DNA of 8,727 nt from SM1-73 sp964588305 (GTDB lineage: Bacteria; Zixibacteria; MSB-5A5; SM1-73): contig CAZPOP010000050.1 in the NCBI GenBank assembly GCA_964588305.1, forward strand, positions 1 to 8,727. The letters are read 5' to 3'. The translations under genes were made by a program, and so were the position numbers. This document shows, one piece after another, positions 6,114 to 8,727 of the stretch; within the stretch, counting starts at the first letter, position 1; every line of letters starts with the position of its first letter. Under the pieces are notes generated by a model. It made no database searches. It saw only the letters and a list, made by a program, of their open reading frames with translations, and was not told the DNA's origin.

Positions 6114-8727
6114 ATGATGAAGCGAATAATTGTAGCGCTGTTGTTGTTTATACCCGGCACCGCTCACGCCGGCTACAAGGTGCAGAGTGATATTACCACC
6201 ATGGACGCTGCTGTAACGACTCTCGACGTCACCCTTGCCCAGAACGTGAGCAGTATGGATAAAGCCTTTGTCATCCTTCACTATTTCTATGCTCACCGTC
6301 CTGGTCAAAATGGTAGTGTTAATCAAGACGAAGGGATGGTAAGCGCGTATTTGTGGGACGATGCGGGCACCACGAAGATACGGTTTGACAGAGCGGATGG
6401 GGCTGTTGCCGTCCATTTTTCATGGACGGTAATCGAATGTACTGATGATGAATTCACCGTTTACCGTGGCTCCCAGGTCTGGTCAGGGACCACAACCTTA
6501 TATACACCTGCAATTGGGGCGACCGTTGAGGGGGACAACTGTTTTGCCTGGGTCAATGGGACGACGTGCGACGAAACTGGCCGATCAGCAGTCAGGGAAG
6601 CCCATTTTACAGCTGATGTTAGTACTGGCAGTCAGACCGCGCTGAATATCCCGAGATTCCAGGTAAGCGCTACCCCAACCGGCACTCTTCGATGGATAGT
6701 GGTGGAGTTTGATCCCACTAAGATTGGTGGTCTGGATACGGGAGAGGAAACTATAACCACGCAACAGGAGGGCAACAGGGTTAGTTGGACTATCTCCGGC
6801 TGCACCAAATCTCAATCGCTTCTCATCGGTCAGTGGCGGGTCAGCGGAGATGACGGCCTCAATTCGCATGCGATCGCACTGACCATGGCGAACGATAATA
6901 CAGGCGAGGCCTACGTTCATACGAATGATGACTATAATAGAGTTCTCCGCTGGTATTGTATAGATTTCGGTACCGGCGTGGGCAGCAGACAAGAGGGACA
7001 AGTAGACAACAGCGGTACCACGAGCTGGACCACTGCCGATCAGACTCTCTCTCCTTCCGTGGACATTACTCGTGCCGTGTCATTCGTGACGCTTACTTGT
7101 AATGGCAATGGCACCGCCTTTCCGCGTCCGACGGTCAGACATTGGATATCAGACGCCAGCACACTGGAAATCGAGAGAGATTATTACGGACAAGGATCAT
7201 GGATAGAATGGCAGGTTTTGGAGCTTCCGGTAGGAGCTCCTGCGATACAGATTACTAACGCCGAGGATGAAAATTTCCTTCCCAATGAGACGGATATCGA
7301 CGTAGAGGGAATTCTCTTTGGAGCTACACAGGGGACAGGAAAGGTGGAATTAGGTGATGATCCGGATTACGCAACAGCCACGAAAGTTTCTCAGGCCATT
7401 AATAGCTGGTCTGATATTTTGATTAATATTGATATTGTATTAGGTGGTTTACCGCAAGGTACTTTGTATCTTTTTGTAACAAATGATGCCGATGAAGTCT
7501 CACCTGCTTACACAGTGACAGTTCAAATTCCACCTTCCAATGTTTCCCGGGTGGGTTCCTGGTCTACCGGTCCTTCCCATACCGTGGGATCGGGTAATAA
7601 CCGTCTGTTGGTTCTCGCAATAGGTTATGAACATTCAACAGATTTAGGAGGAGGTGCTTCCTCGGTTACGTACGGAGGACAATCACTTAGCTCAATTAAA
7701 AGCGATTATGTTCAGTCAACAAGCGGATACGTTGCCCTGGCGGAGCTTTGGTATCTGGATGAAGCTGGCATAAATGCTGCATCTGGCAACTCGTTCTCTG
7801 TTACCTGGACTGGTGGAACACCAGCTGAACCGTATTATGGTGCTGCTACATATCAGAATGTCGACCAGACTAACCCTGTGGGGGACTCCTCCAGCGCAAC
7901 TGTGGATGGCTCCTCTCCCAATCCAATAACTACATCGGTAGATGTTGTTGCAAATGGATTGAGTGTAGCTAACGCCCAGTGCGGCAACACCGGCTCCTAC
8001 ACCTGGAATAATGGATGGATCGAAGGATACGACCAAAGTACCAGTTCCGCGACCAACTCGGTTGCAGATAAACAAGACTCTACGGATGGTACTTCAACTG
8101 CCAGCGCAACTCATTCAGGTCCTAACCGTCAGGTGATAGTGGCTGCGTCGTTGCTTCCGGCTGCTGCGAATCAGCCGCCAGAATTAGCCTCTATTGGTTC
8201 TAAGGTTGTGGATGAGGGGCAAAGCTTAGAGTTTAGGGTTTCAGCTACAGACCCCGACGGCGATTCTTTAATTCTCACTGCGGAAGATGTTCCTGCCAAT
8301 GCGAGTTTTGTGGACTCGGGCAATGGGGCTGGATCGTTTACCTTCAATCCAGATTCCACCCAGGCAGGAGTTTACCCGGTTCGTTTCATAGTCAGCGACG
8401 GAGCTCTTGCAGATACTGAACTGGTGGACGTAACGGTAAATCAGGTCAACATCGCGCCGGTCTTAGATCCCATCGGCCCTCAGGCAGTGGACGAGGATTC
8501 ACATCTTGAGTTTGTGGTTACCTCTTCGGATTTCGACAACGATGCCTTGACCTTAACAGCCGAGGATTTGCCGACCAATGCGACGTTTGCGGATAGCGGT
8601 AACGGACATGGACTGTTTGCCTTTGATCCTGATTCCACCCAGGCAGGCGTTTACCCGGTTCGATTCATAGTAAGCGATGGAGCTCTCGCAGACACCGAGC
8701 TTGTGTCTATAACGGTTAATGATGTCA
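6114..8727 (+). CDS. Large exported multi-domain adhesin-like protein, 3' end outside the window
   Basis: The frame is open from tandem ATGs (6114, 6117) to the window end: 871 codons, no stop. MMKRIIVALLLFIPGTAHA|G is a clear Sec signal with cleavage after residue 19. GGAAG (6099-6103) is a modest ribosome site. Residues 23-371 form four modules of 86-90 residues, each ending in a strand around W104, W194, W280 and W366 with pattern W-x-(V/C)-(I/V/L)-(E/D). Residues about 373-472 look IPT/TIG-like. Residues 475-684 contain NRLLVLAIGYEH and SVTYGGQSL, a pattern I associate with repeated domains of bacterial surface proteins. From residue 686 a DPDGD-type Ig/cadherin-like array begins; two 93-residue units are visible. 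No catalytic motif is seen. A cell-surface adhesin or matrix protein is likely, and a T9SS tail past the window would fit its neighbours. An in-frame TTG at 6093 is a less likely start. Confidence 0.85.
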   Translation, partial: MMKRIIVALLLFIPGTAHAGYKVQSDITTMDAAVTTLDVTLAQNVSSMDKAFVILHYFYAHRPGQNGSVNQDEGMVSAYLWDDAGTTKIRFDRADGAVAVHFSWTVIECTDDEFTVYRGSQVWSGTTTLYTPAIGATVEGDNCFAWVNGTTCDETGRSAVREAHFTADVSTGSQTALNIPRFQVSATPTGTLRWIVVEFDPTKIGGLDTGEETITTQQEGNRVSWTISGCTKSQSLLIGQWRVSGDDGLNSHAIALTMANDNTGEAYVHTNDDYNRVLRWYCIDFGTGVGSRQEGQVDNSGTTSWTTADQTLSPSVDITRAVSFVTLTCNGNGTAFPRPTVRHWISDASTLEIERDYYGQGSWIEWQVLELPVGAPAIQITNAEDENFLPNETDIDVEGILFGATQGTGKVELGDDPDYATATKVSQAINSWSDILINIDIVLGGLPQGTLYLFVTNDADEVSPAYTVTVQIPPSNVSRVGSWSTGPSHTVGSGNNRLLVLAIGYEHSTDLGGGASSVTYGGQSLSSIKSDYVQSTSGYVALAELWYLDEAGINAASGNSFSVTWTGGTPAEPYYGAATYQNVDQTNPVGDSSSATVDGSSPNPITTSVDVVANGLSVANAQCGNTGSYTWNNGWIEGYDQSTSSATNSVADKQDSTDGTSTASATHSGPNRQVIVAASLLPAAANQPPELASIGSKVVDEGQSLEFRVSATDPDGDSLILTAEDVPANASFVDSGNGAGSFTFNPDSTQAGVYPVRFIVSDGALADTELVDVTVNQVNIAPVLDPIGPQAVDEDSHLEFVVTSSDFDNDALTLTAEDLPTNATFADSGNGHGLFAFDPDSTQAGVYPVRFIVSDGALADTELVSITVNDV
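6180..7226 (+). repeat. Four serial 86-90-residue protein modules in gene 4
   Basis: The modules cover about residues 23-108, 115-199, 200-285 and 286-371. Each carries a hydrophobic strand in its first half (KAFVILHYFY, NCFAWVN, SLLIGQWRV, AVSFVTLTC). Each ends in a strand built on one Trp (WTVIE, WIVVEF, WYCIDF, WQVLEL). The Trp residues are spaced 90, 86 and 86 apart. Sequence between these anchors is strongly diverged, so the repeat is visible at protein level only. All-beta structure is inferred from alternating hydrophobic and polar residues. Confidence 0.6.
8169..8726 (+). repeat. Tandem 279-bp Ig/cadherin-like repeat in gene 4
   Basis: Unit 1 is 8169-8447 and unit 2 is 8448-8726, exactly 279 bases apart, giving two 93-residue domains (NQPPELASIG... 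and NIAPVLDPIG...). Both have the layout IG-x-x-x-VDE, D-x-D-x-D-x-L-x-LTAED, then DSTQAGVYPVRFIVSDGALAD, which is identical in both. By hand count the first 183 bases are about 61% identical between units, and the 62 bases from 8352 and 8631 are about 92% identical. The array probably continues past the window end. Confidence 0.85.

Noticed and set aside
1..8727. CRISPR array, insertion sequence, tRNA or rRNA gene
   Set aside because: No regularly spaced short repeats, transposase-like frames with terminal inverted repeats, or tRNA/rRNA signatures were seen on either strand.

Overview
The window (roughly half G+C by eye, every gene on the + strand) looks like a chromosomal piece from an uncultured bacterium of the Fibrobacteres-Chlorobi-Bacteroidetes (FCB) superphylum. 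The main evidence is the C-terminal tail on at least two, probably three, of the four genes: a NxPNPFNP motif, then a FlgD-like Ig fold ending in SG(V/I)YF(Y/F)(R/K)...KMVL(L/M)(K/R). This is the type A sorting signal for the type IX secretion system (T9SS). The mix of cohesin-like, dockerin-like and DPDGD-type Ig/cadherin-like domains resembles proteins of Zixibacteria, KSB1 and related candidate phyla. That placement is inference; no phylogenetic marker is present.

Layout: positions 1-98 hold the last 31 codons of a secreted protein, closed by a hairpin terminator. A 606-base non-coding stretch follows (99-704), with a second, strong terminator and a foldable segment that could be a small RNA or leader. 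Gene 2 (705-2702) encodes signal peptide, two Ig-like domains, one cohesin-like domain, one dockerin-like domain, a beta domain and the T9SS tail. After a 407-base spacer, gene 3 (3110-5494) encodes three cohesin-like domains around an Ig-like and a dockerin-like domain, again with a T9SS tail. After a weak terminator and a 619-base spacer without a convincing gene, gene 4 (6114 to past the window end) encodes a signal peptide, four serial 86-90-residue modules sharing a Trp-containing strand, an IPT/TIG-like domain, an NRLLV...VTYGG domain and the start of a DPDGD-type Ig array.

The genes appear to be separate transcription units for large exported surface or extracellular proteins; no enzyme or regulator is visible. 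Genes 2 and 3 each carry both cohesin-like and dockerin-like domains in one chain, so a self- or cross-assembling surface scaffold is possible. The four-module N-terminal half of gene 4 is the part I least recognise and the best candidate for something undescribed. Domain names come from motif reading alone, with no database search.
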